A DNA stretch of 64,000 nt from contig NZ_BMJC01000002.1 in the NCBI RefSeq assembly GCF_014642875.1, positions 1,116,001 to 1,180,000 on the forward strand. The letters are read 5' to 3'. This document shows positions 44,470-53,541 of this stretch, one piece after another. The DNA comes from Puia dinghuensis. Its GTDB lineage: Bacteria; Bacteroidota; Bacteroidia; Chitinophagales; Chitinophagaceae. The stretch's first letter is position 1, and the number at the start of each line of letters is the position of its first letter. The notes under the pieces are model-generated. The model saw only the letters and a program-made list of their open reading frames with translations, ran no database searches and had not been told where the DNA came from. Position numbers and translations under genes: made by a program.

Positions 44470-46902
44470 CTACTCCGACCGCAAGGCCACAGCCGGATTG
44501 GTCGTCCCCGTCTTCAAAGCCTGCCAACTGACGGTCAGCAGGGCAATGACCATCACCAGTACGGCAGCTCCGATAAAAATACCGGCGCCGATCGTTATCC
44601 GATAGACGTAATCCTGCAGCCACCAGTGCATCATCCACCATGCAATGGGAGAACCGATCACGATGGCAAGGGCCACCAGCCGCAGAAAATCACGGGACAA
44701 CAAACCTGCCACCTCCATCACCGATGCGCCCAACACCTTACGGATGCCCATCTCCTTACGCCGCTGCTCCGCCATAAAGGCCGACAAGGCAAACAAACCA
44801 AGACAGGCAATGCATACCGCCAGCGTGGCGAGTGATGTGAAGATATTTCCCGTCTGCTGCACGTCGGCATACATATGTTCAAAAGACTGATCCAGGAAGG
44901 TATAACGCAAGGTTTGCTGCGGAGCAAATCCCCGCCAGACCTTGTCGACGCCGGCGAGTAAGCCTTTCATATCCGTCGTATGGGTCCGCACTGCCACGGT
45001 AGTCGTCCAATTGCCCAATATCAGCATCAGGGAGCCGATGGGCTGTTTGACCGATTCGTAGTTGAAGTCTTCCACCACCCCGATGACCAGCACGCCTTGT
45101 CCCTGTCCCCAGTTGATCCGCTCACCTATCGGGTGCGTCATGCCCATCTTGCGGGCCATCGTCTGGTTGATGATCACAGCTTGTGAATCGGAGGCCAGGC
45201 TGGGAGAAAAGTTTCGGCCTTCGACCAGCTTGATGCCCATCACCTTCAGGTAATCCACATCCACATCCCACCTCTGTAAACTTGTTCCAGGATCCAGTTT
45301 TTCCCTGCCTACCCGGTACATCGTATTGCCGTTGCGTTTGCTTCCGCTGATCGGCAGGAAGTCACTGTTGGTCACAGCCTGCACTCCCGACAGTTGGAGC
45401 AACTCATTTTTAAAGGCCGGAAGCTTGTCGCCCAGGGACCCCGTCCCCTGTATCAGCAACACCTGGTCCTTATTAAACCCCATTTTGCTGTTGAGGATAA
45501 AATGCATCTGCCCATAGACGACGATCGTCGCGATAATGAGCACCACCGAAGTGGTAAACTGGAAGACCACCAGGCCGCTGCGCAGACCCGAATGACGGGC
45601 GCCACGACTGATATCGCCCTTTAACACCTGCACGGGACGGAATGCCGAAAGATAAAAAGCGGGATACAGACCAGCAATCAACCCGATGACTACCGATGCC
45701 CCTACCACGCCGGGAACCAGCCACCAGGCGGCCCAGGGGAAATGCATCGAAGTCCCCGCCAGCCTATTGAAAAGAGGCAACAGCAGCGCCGCCAGACCGA
45801 TCGCCAGCAGGAACGAAAAACCGCTGGTCACAATGGACTCCAGCAGGAATTGCCGGACCAGCCCCTGTCGATCCGAGCCGACGACCTTTCGTAGGCCCAC
45901 TTCCTTGGCGCGATTGGCGCTGCGCGCAGTCGACAGGTTGATAAAATTGATGCTGGCCAGCAGCAACACAAAGACACCTATAGCTCCAAACAGCCAAAGG
46001 TATTTCCGGTCCACATGCGGCATACCGTCCTCGAAATCCGCTGCCAGATGGATATCCGATACCGGCTGGAGCATAAAGCCCAGACTTTTAATTGCTGTGG
46101 CCGCATCCGGCTGGCCGTTTTGCTGCATCGCAGGTATCCAGTATTTATTTTTAATGGTAGATGTAATTAGGATTGCCAGCTTGCCCGTGTCGGCGTCCGG
46201 ACGCAGCCGCAAATAGATATCATAGTTGCTGGCCATCCAGGTCTGCTGCTCCCCTTTCCAGAGCTCGTGTCCCGTCAGGGAAAGATAATAGTCGAACTGC
46301 AGATGCGTATGTTCGGGAGGGTCCTGCATCACCCCCCCGATGGTCCAGGGATGGTCTTTGTCGTCGTTTAGGATGATCTGCCGGCCCACCGGGTTCTGGC
46401 CGGGATAAAACTTGTCGGCCTTGCTTTTCGAAAGGATCAGGGTTTGGGGTTGCATCAATGCTTTGGTCCGGTCGCCATAGACCATCTGGAACTGGAACAG
46501 ATCAGGGAGGCTGGAATCGGCGTAAGCAAAACCCTGTTCATAGCTGTCCCGGGTGCTTTCGATGGGCCGTAGCTGGTTGCTGCCGGCACCGTAAAACAGG
46601 TTGGAAGACATCAGCCGGCCGGTGCGCTCCACCTGGGGAAATTCGGTCTTCAGGGCCTGCGCGAAAGGGGCCTGCCAACCAGATCCCTTGCGAACCTTTC
46701 CATTTTCGCTTATATATCCTGCCAGCCGGTAAAGCCGGTCGGCTCCCGGGAAATCACGATCATAGCTAAGCTGGTTATGGACGTACAATCCGATGAGCAG
46801 ACAGGCGGCGATGCCAAGGGCAAATCCGCCGATCTTGACGGCAGAGTAGAATTTTTGCTTTCCCAGTTGGCGAAGAGCGATCTTCCAGAAGTTTTTAAGC
46901 AT
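44470..46902 (-). CDS. FtsX/MacB-type ABC transporter permease
   Basis: This 810-residue protein contains two MacB-PCD/FtsX units: a membrane helix near residues 21-40, an extracytoplasmic domain (about 45-270), three helices (about 285-420), a second extracytoplasmic domain (about 450-680), and three more helices near the C-terminus. Typical motifs are RAKEVGLRKVVGS (about 331) and RRKEMGIRKVLGASV (about 704). No ATP-binding partner is adjacent. Bacteroidota carry many such stand-alone permeases, thought to move antimicrobial or cell-envelope compounds. Confidence 0.94.
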   Translation of the reverse strand: MLKNFWKIALRQLGKQKFYSAVKIGGFALGIAACLLIGLYVHNQLSYDRDFPGADRLYRLAGYISENGKVRKGSGWQAPFAQALKTEFPQVERTGRLMSSNLFYGAGSNQLRPIESTRDSYEQGFAYADSSLPDLFQFQMVYGDRTKALMQPQTLILSKSKADKFYPGQNPVGRQIILNDDKDHPWTIGGVMQDPPEHTHLQFDYYLSLTGHELWKGEQQTWMASNYDIYLRLRPDADTGKLAILITSTIKNKYWIPAMQQNGQPDAATAIKSLGFMLQPVSDIHLAADFEDGMPHVDRKYLWLFGAIGVFVLLLASINFINLSTARSANRAKEVGLRKVVGSDRQGLVRQFLLESIVTSGFSFLLAIGLAALLLPLFNRLAGTSMHFPWAAWWLVPGVVGASVVIGLIAGLYPAFYLSAFRPVQVLKGDISRGARHSGLRSGLVVFQFTTSVVLIIATIVVYGQMHFILNSKMGFNKDQVLLIQGTGSLGDKLPAFKNELLQLSGVQAVTNSDFLPISGSKRNGNTMYRVGREKLDPGTSLQRWDVDVDYLKVMGIKLVEGRNFSPSLASDSQAVIINQTMARKMGMTHPIGERINWGQGQGVLVIGVVEDFNYESVKQPIGSLMLILGNWTTTVAVRTHTTDMKGLLAGVDKVWRGFAPQQTLRYTFLDQSFEHMYADVQQTGNIFTSLATLAVCIACLGLFALSAFMAEQRRKEMGIRKVLGASVMEVAGLLSRDFLRLVALAIVIGSPIAWWMMHWWLQDYVYRITIGAGIFIGAAVLVMVIALLTVSWQALKTGTTNPAVALRSE

Positions 46903-47026
46903 AAGATGGGTTTTGGTCTTATATTACTGGGACGCCATAATTTACCCGAATGTTTCAGCGGAGGTAAAATAAATATGGATCATATGAAAAAAGAGGGTAT
47001 CCAGCATCTCAGGTAAAAGCACAGCC

Positions 47027-47608
47027 ATGTTTCGAATAACCCTTCTCACCGTAATAGTAACGGTCATCACCATTTCGTGCACGTCTGCTCAGACGGGATC
47101 GGCCGACAGTCAATATGACGCCCGATATTATGTTGCGGTGCGGGACTTTGTGTCCTTCGCTATTCGTAACGAGAGGGGGGCTTACACCCCCTTTATTTTG
47201 GAGGACAGCGTCTCGGCCGGCCACGGCTCCGAATTCCTGGCGGGCTGTTTGAACGACACTGCTACGTTCACCCCCGACGAACGACAGCAGATTCGAGCCT
47301 GGGCGTCCCATCCTCCGTTTCGGGTGTGGACGACTGAGCTCGTTCCGGACGCCCGCTTGATACAAAAAGACACGATCGTGTCCATCTTTTCCAACCGACA
47401 CAGGGACGGCTGGGCTTACTTTTATAGCCATGTCGGTCAGAGCTTCAACACATTCGGGTGTCCCCTATTTCTCCGTAACTACACCTGGTGTATCTTCTAT
47501 GCCGGCAGTCACTGCGGATGGCTTTGTGGCGGTGGGCGGCTGGCGCTCTATAAGAAAGACGGCGACAACTGGGTTTTCGTCAAGGACTGGGGTTCGTGGG
47601 TAAGCTAG
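47027..47608 (+). CDS. Small secreted (lipo)protein with a conserved CG-rich C-terminus
   Basis: This 193-residue protein has a hydrophobic signal (LLTVIVTVITISC) with a lipobox-like Cys near residue 18, then an acidic helical region. A C-terminal ~60 residues hold YSHVGQSFNTFGCPLFLRN, CIFYAGSHCGWLCGGG and LALYKKDGDNWVFVKDW. I recognise this tail as recurring in Bacteroidota secreted proteins of unknown function. It starts 124 bases after, and divergent from, the permease gene. Confidence 0.65.
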   Translation: MFRITLLTVIVTVITISCTSAQTGSADSQYDARYYVAVRDFVSFAIRNERGAYTPFILEDSVSAGHGSEFLAGCLNDTATFTPDERQQIRAWASHPPFRVWTTELVPDARLIQKDTIVSIFSNRHRDGWAYFYSHVGQSFNTFGCPLFLRNYTWCIFYAGSHCGWLCGGGRLALYKKDGDNWVFVKDWGSWVS

Positions 47609-47638
47609 GGATGGGCGGGCGAGGTTATCCCAAAATGT

Positions 47639-49189
47639 TTAATTGGCGGTCGTTCCGCTCACCTGACTGCTGTTAACACTTTCCCCTCCGTTGATGTGAC
47701 CGGTGGAAACCACGTAGTAATAGGTAGTACCCGCATTCAGCCCATTATCCGTGTACGTTCCCCCGGTGATGCCTGCGGCGATCGTGGTATATGGACCGCC
47801 ATTGGTGGTAGACCGTTTTACGTTATAGCAGGGCGCATCTGTGACGGCCGACCAGTCGATCTTTATAGAGCTGGAGGAAAGCACGTGCGGCGTCAGGCTG
47901 GCCGGCGCGGACAGGACGGGAGGGGTCGGCAGCGTCGTAGTGTAAGCGGTCTGCCCTTTGACCATGGCCGCACCGTCCTTGGTCAACCTCAGATAAAAGT
48001 CGGACGAACAATGTACGCCGTCGGCGTCCAGGGTCAAAAAATACTCGCCGGCTGGAATGGAGGATGCGTCCTCGGCGCAGTTCAAGATACCAGTCGCCTC
48101 GTTTTCTTCGTCAAACATAGAGATGTACACGCTGGGTACCCCGGCGCCCCGCACTGCGGCAAACTGGGACCACATAAAAAGCCCATGGTTCCGCGGGATC
48201 TGGTTCTTGGGTGACTTTGTCCCCCCATTGGTATTATAAAAGGCGGTTCCCGGGTATACATCCGCCTGGAAGTCGATGCCATGCGCGGTGCAATAAGCCA
48301 AGTCATTGGCATAGTCTGATTGGAAGTTGGTAGCGGCCGTTTTTCCCACCATCCAGGGCATGATCATATTACACAAGTTATACGCGGGTTGGTTAGGGGT
48401 ATCCGTGGCAAAGCCCTCCAGGGGGCCGCCGATGACATAACAACCCTGGTTTTTAAACCACTTGATCGTATTCTCCCAGTCCGTAACTGCACCCCGGCCC
48501 GATTTTCCTACCCCCCAGAGCGCGACGACGGGCATGCCGTTCTGATAGGCATATGCGGAAGAAGAAGTCAGATGCTGGGCCCCTACGATCGTATTGGTCC
48601 AATCGGACTCCACCGGATCGGTCGCGCTGCAATCGTACATAATATAAAATTTACGACCATAGGTTTGTGCAGCCCTCATCATTTTTGCATCCACGGAATC
48701 ATGAAAGTTCTTTATTGAACCGGGGTTGGTATAGCTTCCGAACCGTTGCAGCGCGATACAATCGATGCCGTTTTGCTGCATCCAAAGGCAATGTACATTG
48801 GCTACATGCTGGTCGTCAGCGCTGTACATCTTTGCGGGCTGGCCATTTCCCAGGTTTCCCGTAAACCCGGGTTGTTGTACGCCATCCTGATAAAATGGAT
48901 CGCCGGAATACGTTTGGGCATACTGACGTATATCCGGCCAGGTCTCCATATTTGTATGGCCCCAGGAATTGAGCGGGGATCCGTCTCCGGCTGCAGAAAA
49001 CCACCCCTGGTAACCAACGGTAACTTTCCCTACCACGTCGCCGGGTGAAGAAAGGGCCGCGGCGCTGGCCGAAGAAAGAGCAGTAGTAATGGAAAGCGGC
49101 ATTTTCGAAAGGGAATCCGATTTGCTGGTTTTTACGCAACCGGTGGCCGACAGGACGACCATAGTCAGGGAAAACATACGGCTAAGCAT
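47639..49189 (-). CDS. GH71/99-like glycoside hydrolase lipoprotein with fibronectin type III domain
   Basis: This 516-residue lipoprotein has its lipid-accepting Cys at residue 18 (LSATGC). Residues ~50-420 match the GH71/99-like family: VGYQGWFS start, MYSADDQHVANVHCLWMQQNGIDCIALQRFG, and EGFATDTPN, the region where family members place catalytic acids. The C-terminal ~90 residues form a fibronectin type III module (PASLTPHVLSSSSIKIDWSAV...YYYVVST). It likely cleaves a surface alpha-glycan, such as a mannan or alpha-glucan (inference). It ends 31 bases from the convergent small secreted gene. Confidence 0.85.
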   Translation of the reverse strand: MLSRMFSLTMVVLSATGCVKTSKSDSLSKMPLSITTALSSASAAALSSPGDVVGKVTVGYQGWFSAAGDGSPLNSWGHTNMETWPDIRQYAQTYSGDPFYQDGVQQPGFTGNLGNGQPAKMYSADDQHVANVHCLWMQQNGIDCIALQRFGSYTNPGSIKNFHDSVDAKMMRAAQTYGRKFYIMYDCSATDPVESDWTNTIVGAQHLTSSSAYAYQNGMPVVALWGVGKSGRGAVTDWENTIKWFKNQGCYVIGGPLEGFATDTPNQPAYNLCNMIMPWMVGKTAATNFQSDYANDLAYCTAHGIDFQADVYPGTAFYNTNGGTKSPKNQIPRNHGLFMWSQFAAVRGAGVPSVYISMFDEENEATGILNCAEDASSIPAGEYFLTLDADGVHCSSDFYLRLTKDGAAMVKGQTAYTTTLPTPPVLSAPASLTPHVLSSSSIKIDWSAVTDAPCYNVKRSTTNGGPYTTIAAGITGGTYTDNGLNAGTTYYYVVSTGHINGGESVNSSQVSGTTAN

Positions 49190-49268
49190 AATGATTTGGT
49201 TTGTTTACCGGTAAAATAACGGCCGCATGCAAAAAATATATTAATAATTGATTAATGGCTGCACAACG

Positions 49269-50414
49269 TCAGGCATCCGGCTGGAATAATTTCTGCAACT
49301 CTTCTTTCAGAATAGTTATTCCTTTAATTACACTATCAAAGTCCAATTCAGCGCCCATCGCTACGCGGATACCTTGTTCATGGCTCACTTCATGAATAGC
49401 AAACTTATCTGACGAAACGACAAGGACGCCCCGATCAAATAATAGATGGCTTAGGTTGGCTGAATTTATGTTTGGTGGTAAGGGAATCCAAAAATGCCAG
49501 CCATTCTTGTGGCCAATAACTTCATAATTGTTCAATAACCGCCTTGCTTGCTGTTGTCGGAAGTTACCTTCTTGCCTTTTAGCAGCGATAATAGACTGCA
49601 ATGCGCCGCGCGCTATCAATTTATTTAACGTAAGCGTGGATAATGCAGAAGGCGTAGATCCGGTAAGCCTCAATGAGTCGATCACCCTTTCAGCATACCG
49701 GTCAGGAGCAAGGAGATAGCTGGTTTTGATCGCCTGGGCAAGCGGCTTTGAAAAGCTATAAATGTAAAATGACCGTTCGGGAGCCAAATGAAAGAAAGAC
49801 GGAATGATAACATCTTCAAGAAACCCATAGGCGTCATCCTCTATTATTACCAGATGGTTCTCTCGCGCAACGGCAATAATTTCTTCCCGTCGCCTCAACG
49901 GCATCACCGAACCTAACGGATTATTGACCGTCGGCATTAAATAAACCGCCTCCACACCGAATGTCTCGCATGCTTTAGCCAGGGCCGATGGCGTCATTCC
50001 GTCTGCATCCCCAACGCAGGGGATGATCTTCAATCCCATCAGCCTCGCAATAGCCTTAAAATTCGAATAGGTTAGCTCATCGGTCGCCATCACCTTATTA
50101 TTAAGATTTGCAGATAAGATAGCAGTCACAAGGGCGTTATGACCCCCCATTCCTATAAAAACATTTTTCCAGGCCACAGCATACCCGGGTTGCGATAACC
50201 ATTTTGCGCCCACTTCTCTATCCGCCAGTTCCCCTCCGGTTTTACAGATTGGGATGATTTCATCAATTTCCGAAAGCGCCTGCACCATGGTGCTTTTTAA
50301 AAGCTCTTCATGCCCATCTAATACAGGGTAATTAAGCTGTAAATCAATCATATGATCCATGACAAGGTCGAACCGGCGACATTTCCGCAAGTACGTTGAT
50401 GCGGCTTTCTCCAC
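49269..50414 (-). CDS. PLP-dependent aminotransferase (class I/II, MocR-domain type)
   Basis: This 381-residue aminotransferase fold carries GGHNALVTAIL (about 95), MPTVNNPLGSVMPLRRR (about 157), HLVIIEDDAYGF (about 188) and a PLP-lysine candidate in SFSKPLAQAIKTSYLLAP. The sequence resembles the aminotransferase half of MocR/PdxR-like regulators, but no winged-helix domain is present: the frame upstream reaches a stop after ~30 codons. So it is either a stand-alone enzyme or a truncated regulator. Base composition is AT-richer than genes before 49 kb. The substrate is unknown. Confidence 0.85.
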   Translation of the reverse strand: MEKAASTYLRKCRRFDLVMDHMIDLQLNYPVLDGHEELLKSTMVQALSEIDEIIPICKTGGELADREVGAKWLSQPGYAVAWKNVFIGMGGHNALVTAILSANLNNKVMATDELTYSNFKAIARLMGLKIIPCVGDADGMTPSALAKACETFGVEAVYLMPTVNNPLGSVMPLRRREEIIAVARENHLVIIEDDAYGFLEDVIIPSFFHLAPERSFYIYSFSKPLAQAIKTSYLLAPDRYAERVIDSLRLTGSTPSALSTLTLNKLIARGALQSIIAAKRQEGNFRQQQARRLLNNYEVIGHKNGWHFWIPLPPNINSANLSHLLFDRGVLVVSSDKFAIHEVSHEQGIRVAMGAELDFDSVIKGITILKEELQKLFQPDA

Positions 50415-50579
50415 CCGGATCTTATTCGAAAATAGTGCAAGCCCTGGAAGTTTGTTGAACGTTGTCCAAAAACAGGGGTTTTATTTCCCAAAAACGCAAA
50501 AGGAAAACCATTCACAGCCGCGACCAAACATGGTCCGACCCCCGACAGCGTATTTGGAATTTGGCAAATCTTGCCGCAA

Positions 50580-51689
50580 TTATTTGTACTCCAATTTCCG
50601 CACCCGATTATTCCCGTTGTCCATGACAAATACAGTCCCCGTGTTGTCGACCGTGATCCCAAACGGATATTTGAAAAGTGCCTGCGTGCTATCTCCATCC
50701 GCATAGCCCATCATCCCTTTTCCCGCGATGGTGGTGACTGTACCGTCCTGCGTCACCTTTCTGATGGCATGATTGTCACCATCACTGACCCAGAGATTGC
50801 CAGAAGCATCGCAGGTCATGCCCAGGATAGTGTTAAATTGAGCGGCCCTTCCTTTCCCGTCGGTAAAACCGATGTTGCCAGCCCCGGCAAGAATGGTTAC
50901 GTTGCCGGTGGGATCTACTTTTTTTATGAGGCAGTTGCCATTACCGGTGACATAGATATTGCCAGAGGCATCTACTGCAATGGCATATAGATAATGATAA
51001 TTGGGCAGGCCGTTAGAAGGATACCCGGTGTTATCCTGCAAAGTCAACGTGGAAACAACTCCACCTGGGGTAACCTTGCGAATACGGAAACTATCACTGT
51101 TATCATAATCCGGCAGGAAAATATTGCCCTGGGGGTCAATTGCCATATTGCCGAGGATACGGAAACGGGCGTTTGTCCCTGTGCCATCTGCATAATTGAT
51201 TGCCAGCGCTCCTGCAAATATCGAACTATTCGTTGACGAGACTATCTTCCGGATCAGGCTGTATTCAATGGTATAAAGAGCCCCCATGCTATCCCTGACG
51301 AGAGAATATATATTACCGAAAAGCGGGTTGGGACTCCCGATGTTTTTACCTGCATAGGTGGTGACATGACCCGCGTAGGTAACCTGCCGGATGCTGGCAT
51401 TTCCCAGATCGCCCACGAAAAGATTGCCATGATTGTCTGCGAAGATGCCTTGGGCATTGCTGAATTGCACCTGTGTAGTATCCCCGTCTGTAAATCCTGG
51501 GTTGGTGGATCCCGCCACAGTAGAAACGATCCATTTCTTGGATGGAGCAGGAGGCTTCGGCGGTGAGACAATTGCGGTATCTGTAGTGCCTTGAGGGGTG
51601 GAGGAATTTTTAGTGCAGGAAGCAAACGAAAACACAAGGCTCCAAAAGACGAGAGAATAGCTGGCTCTAACAGTAGGGTGTTTTATCAT
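50580..51689 (-). CDS. NHL-repeat beta-propeller lipoprotein
   Basis: This 369-residue lipoprotein has its lipid-accepting Cys at residue 25 (SFASC), a proline/threonine linker, then six NHL-type repeats (FSNAQGIFADNHGNLFVGDLGNASIRQV, AIAVDASGNIYVTGNGNCLIKKVDPTGNVTILAGAG, FKYPFGITVDNTGTVFVMDNGNNRVRKL and similar) that should close a beta-propeller. The DGDTTQVQF/DGKGRAAQF and STVAGST phrases between them are typical. Such proteins are surface or periplasmic binders. The role is unknown. A 165-base gap precedes the aminotransferase on the same strand. Confidence 0.88.
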   Translation of the reverse strand: MIKHPTVRASYSLVFWSLVFSFASCTKNSSTPQGTTDTAIVSPPKPPAPSKKWIVSTVAGSTNPGFTDGDTTQVQFSNAQGIFADNHGNLFVGDLGNASIRQVTYAGHVTTYAGKNIGSPNPLFGNIYSLVRDSMGALYTIEYSLIRKIVSSTNSSIFAGALAINYADGTGTNARFRILGNMAIDPQGNIFLPDYDNSDSFRIRKVTPGGVVSTLTLQDNTGYPSNGLPNYHYLYAIAVDASGNIYVTGNGNCLIKKVDPTGNVTILAGAGNIGFTDGKGRAAQFNTILGMTCDASGNLWVSDGDNHAIRKVTQDGTVTTIAGKGMMGYADGDSTQALFKYPFGITVDNTGTVFVMDNGNNRVRKLEYK

Positions 51690-51744
51690 GGGCTAAGCAA
51701 ATATAACAGCATGTATAATACGAAAAAAAACGATGAAAGCAATG

Positions 51745-51779
51745 AAAAAGCCGCTGAAATATCCGTGGAGGTGAGGGGA
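51745..51779 (-). repeat. tmRNA-3'-end-like scar, copy 1
   Basis: AAAAAGCCGCTGAAAT (51745-51760) is followed by GTGGAGGTGAGGGGA (51765-51779), identical to bases 63106-63120 at the end of ssrA. The minus strand just upstream (51786-51835) holds a tRNA-T-arm-like GGTTCGATCCC. No tRNA is intact. Confidence 0.5.
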
Positions 51780-51845
51780 TTACCTCGCTTCACGCTCGGT
51801 TGTCGGGGGGCCGGGATCGAACCCATGATCGCGCTTGTGACAGTT

Positions 51846-52283
51846 TTAGACCGTCACTTTGTATAGCCAACCTTCCTTGAAATAGAATTCCTCACTAAGG
51901 ATGTCTTCTATTCTAATGTCACTGATACAATCAGAGCAATCATAAACATCACCATTCCAACAAGCATAAATTTCAATGCTTTCGCCCGTTGCATTGCCAG
52001 TAAGGTATTGCCATAGACCCAAATGATTTTTCTGTATAGCATCCAGATTATCCTTGTTGTCCTCGACTATGGGGAGCCATTCTTGTCCAGCAACATGAGA
52101 TTGCCTGAAACCACATCCACAACCCTGATCGGATCCTATATTTAAAACGTAGGGTAAAGTAAAGCGGCTCAAAACCCCCAGTTCATAGTCTTGCAGATTT
52201 GTGGTATGGACTGCGGGTTGGTCTTTGTTCCATTCGATCAAAGGCAATTTGATTGATGCGCCGACATATAGTGTGAAGCACAT
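51846..52283 (-). CDS. Small CGCGF-motif protein, unknown function
   Basis: This 145-residue protein has no signal peptide. It starts MCFTLYVGA and contains GSDQGCGCGF (about residues 50-59) and CSDC (about 119-122). Such Cys arrangements suggest zinc binding. I associate this form with a widespread but uncharacterised Bacteroidota family. It lies 3 bases after the kinase-like gene on the same strand, so the two are one operon. AT-rich for the window. Confidence 0.55.
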   Translation of the reverse strand: MCFTLYVGASIKLPLIEWNKDQPAVHTTNLQDYELGVLSRFTLPYVLNIGSDQGCGCGFRQSHVAGQEWLPIVEDNKDNLDAIQKNHLGLWQYLTGNATGESIEIYACWNGDVYDCSDCISDIRIEDILSEEFYFKEGWLYKVTV

Positions 52284-52286
52284 ATT

Positions 52287-52826
52287 TTACATTATATAGA
52301 ATACCGTGTCAATGAAAAATAAAATATTGTCTTTGGCTATCACGTTTTCATCATGCATATCCTCCAATGTCAGGCCGAATTCGCTGTTATAGTAGTCCTG
52401 CCGCCTTGTTTTTGCAAAAGCATTTCCTAGCAAGGAATACGCTGAGTTGGAAAATAACAAATTGTGGAGCAGCAGGCTATTGAAATATTCGGTCCAAGTG
52501 GCATAATATGCAGCATCATTTACTTTAATGACAAATCTGCCGTCTTCAGAAAGGTAAACTTTTGACTCGCCTCCTTCAGTCAGGTATTGACTGCCTTGAG
52601 GCAAAGACTCCAACCACAGTCCAGACTTTTGAGCATGAGCCTTTAGGAAACCGACCTGTTTTTCTTTGATGAGTGTCCTACTTTCGAATTCGCTTTTAAC
52701 AGTTGGACTTGCGCCAAAGCTTTCGCATAGGAGATTCCGGATTGCTGTGCAAGGATCGCTTTGCCCTTGGTGGAGTTCTCCTCTAACGATATTTTGAAGT
52801 TTTTGGCGGATTTCATCTGAAATCAT
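52287..52826 (-). CDS. Polyvalent-protein-kinase-like protein, internally shortened
   Basis: This 179-residue protein has no signal peptide. It shows GGESKVYL (about 84-91, phosphate-binding-like), RFVIKVND (about 96-103), then NSEFGLTLEDMHDENV (about 147-162, catalytic-loop-like HDxN) and LFFIDTVFYIM (the DFG-position Asp). These match the putative polyvalent kinase domain carried by mobile elements. Family members I know of have about 40 more residues between the two halves, and here the join reads LLGNAFAKTRRQDYY. It is probably a deletion derivative. Operon with the CGCGF gene. Confidence 0.6.
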   Translation of the reverse strand: MISDEIRQKLQNIVRGELHQGQSDPCTAIRNLLCESFGASPTVKSEFESRTLIKEKQVGFLKAHAQKSGLWLESLPQGSQYLTEGGESKVYLSEDGRFVIKVNDAAYYATWTEYFNSLLLHNLLFSNSAYSLLGNAFAKTRRQDYYNSEFGLTLEDMHDENVIAKDNILFFIDTVFYIM

Positions 52827-52860
52827 TTATGCAAAGCTAAAAAAAATAGACCGAAAATAA

Positions 52861-52906
52861 AAAGCCGCTGAAAATCAGCGGCTTAAAGAGCGGTGGAGGT
52901 GAGGGG
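52861..52906 (-). repeat. tmRNA-3'-end-like scar, copy 2, with hairpin
   Basis: The hairpin AGCCGCTGAAAATCAGCGG lies within 52862-52884 and is followed by GGTGGAGGTGAGGGG (52892-52906), a 15-base match to the ssrA 3' end (63105-63119). It stands between the kinase-like gene and the hipB-like gene. Confidence 0.6.
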
Positions 52907-53004
52907 CGTGGAAGCGAACACTTGGGCATGCTTCTACTATTCCTGACTATCTGTACTTGACCATCTTATATAATGTTTATTAAAATGAACATTTAGACTA
53001 TACT

Positions 53005-53022
53005 TGTCTATTACAATAGACA
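53005..53022 (+). promoter_or_regulatory. Perfect operator palindrome before the HipB-like gene
   Basis: TGTCTATT (53005-53012), AC, AATAGACA (53015-53022): an exact inverted repeat ending two bases before the ATG at 53025. The position fits autoregulation by the HipB-like repressor. Confidence 0.75.
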
Positions 53023-53024
53023 TT

Positions 53025-53339
53025 ATGCGAAGCAGAAGTATCGTTGTTTTACCCCGGCTGGAAAAGCTCCTTGCCCAACTGGGTGAAAATTTAAAGCTGG
53101 GCCGATTGCACAGGAAGTTAACGATGGCGCAAGTTGCTGAACGGGCTGGAATTACACGTACCACATTATGGCAGGTGGAAAAAGGAGCCACGCATGTCAG
53201 TATGGGTGCCTACGCTCAGGTACTTTTCGTGTTAGGCATGGAAAAAGACCTATTGAAACTGGCCTCCGATGACGAACTTGGAAGAAGGTTACAAGATGCT
53301 CAACTGGTCACCGGCAAACGAGCTCCCAAAAAGAAATAG
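53025..53339 (+). CDS. HipB-like XRE-family antitoxin/repressor
   Basis: This 104-residue protein starts at ATG 53025, next to the operator. A 7-codon longer frame would run through the operator. Residues ~25-80 are a Cro/C1-type helix-turn-helix (LTMAQVAERAGITRTTLWQVEKG), with a tail (LGMEKDLLKLASDDELGRRLQDAQ) as in HipB-type antitoxins of HipAB. Directly downstream, ATG 53343 begins a HipA-like start that soon breaks off, so this is an orphan antitoxin gene. Confidence 0.82.
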   Translation: MRSRSIVVLPRLEKLLAQLGENLKLGRLHRKLTMAQVAERAGITRTTLWQVEKGATHVSMGAYAQVLFVLGMEKDLLKLASDDELGRRLQDAQLVTGKRAPKKK

Positions 53340-53342
53340 CGT

Positions 53343-53474
53343 ATGGGTATAATCGTTTATGCCGACTGGAAGGGATTGGATACTTCCACACGTATGCGCG
53401 ACCCCCACGAGCCGCCACCTCGCTTGAAGAACGGAGGTATTTTTATTTTGCAACATATGATATTATTGATCTAA
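53343..53474 (+). pseudogene. Truncated HipA toxin remnant
   Basis: The ATG lies three bases after the hipB-like stop. The first residues MGIIVYADWKGL and RMRD resemble the HipA N-terminal start (IxVYADWxGL...RMG). The homology stops after about 20 residues and a stop follows at codon 44. No kinase domain follows. Confidence 0.65.
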
Positions 53475-53541
53475 TCCGACGGTTTGTCTTTAGGTATTCC
53501 TGTAAATCTCAATTTTAGTGGACATAGATTCGAATATATAC

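Noticed and set aside
51786-51835. Intact tRNA near 51.8 kb
   Set aside because: Only a T-arm-like piece (GGTTCGATCCC) is present. No anticodon arm or D-arm could be found.
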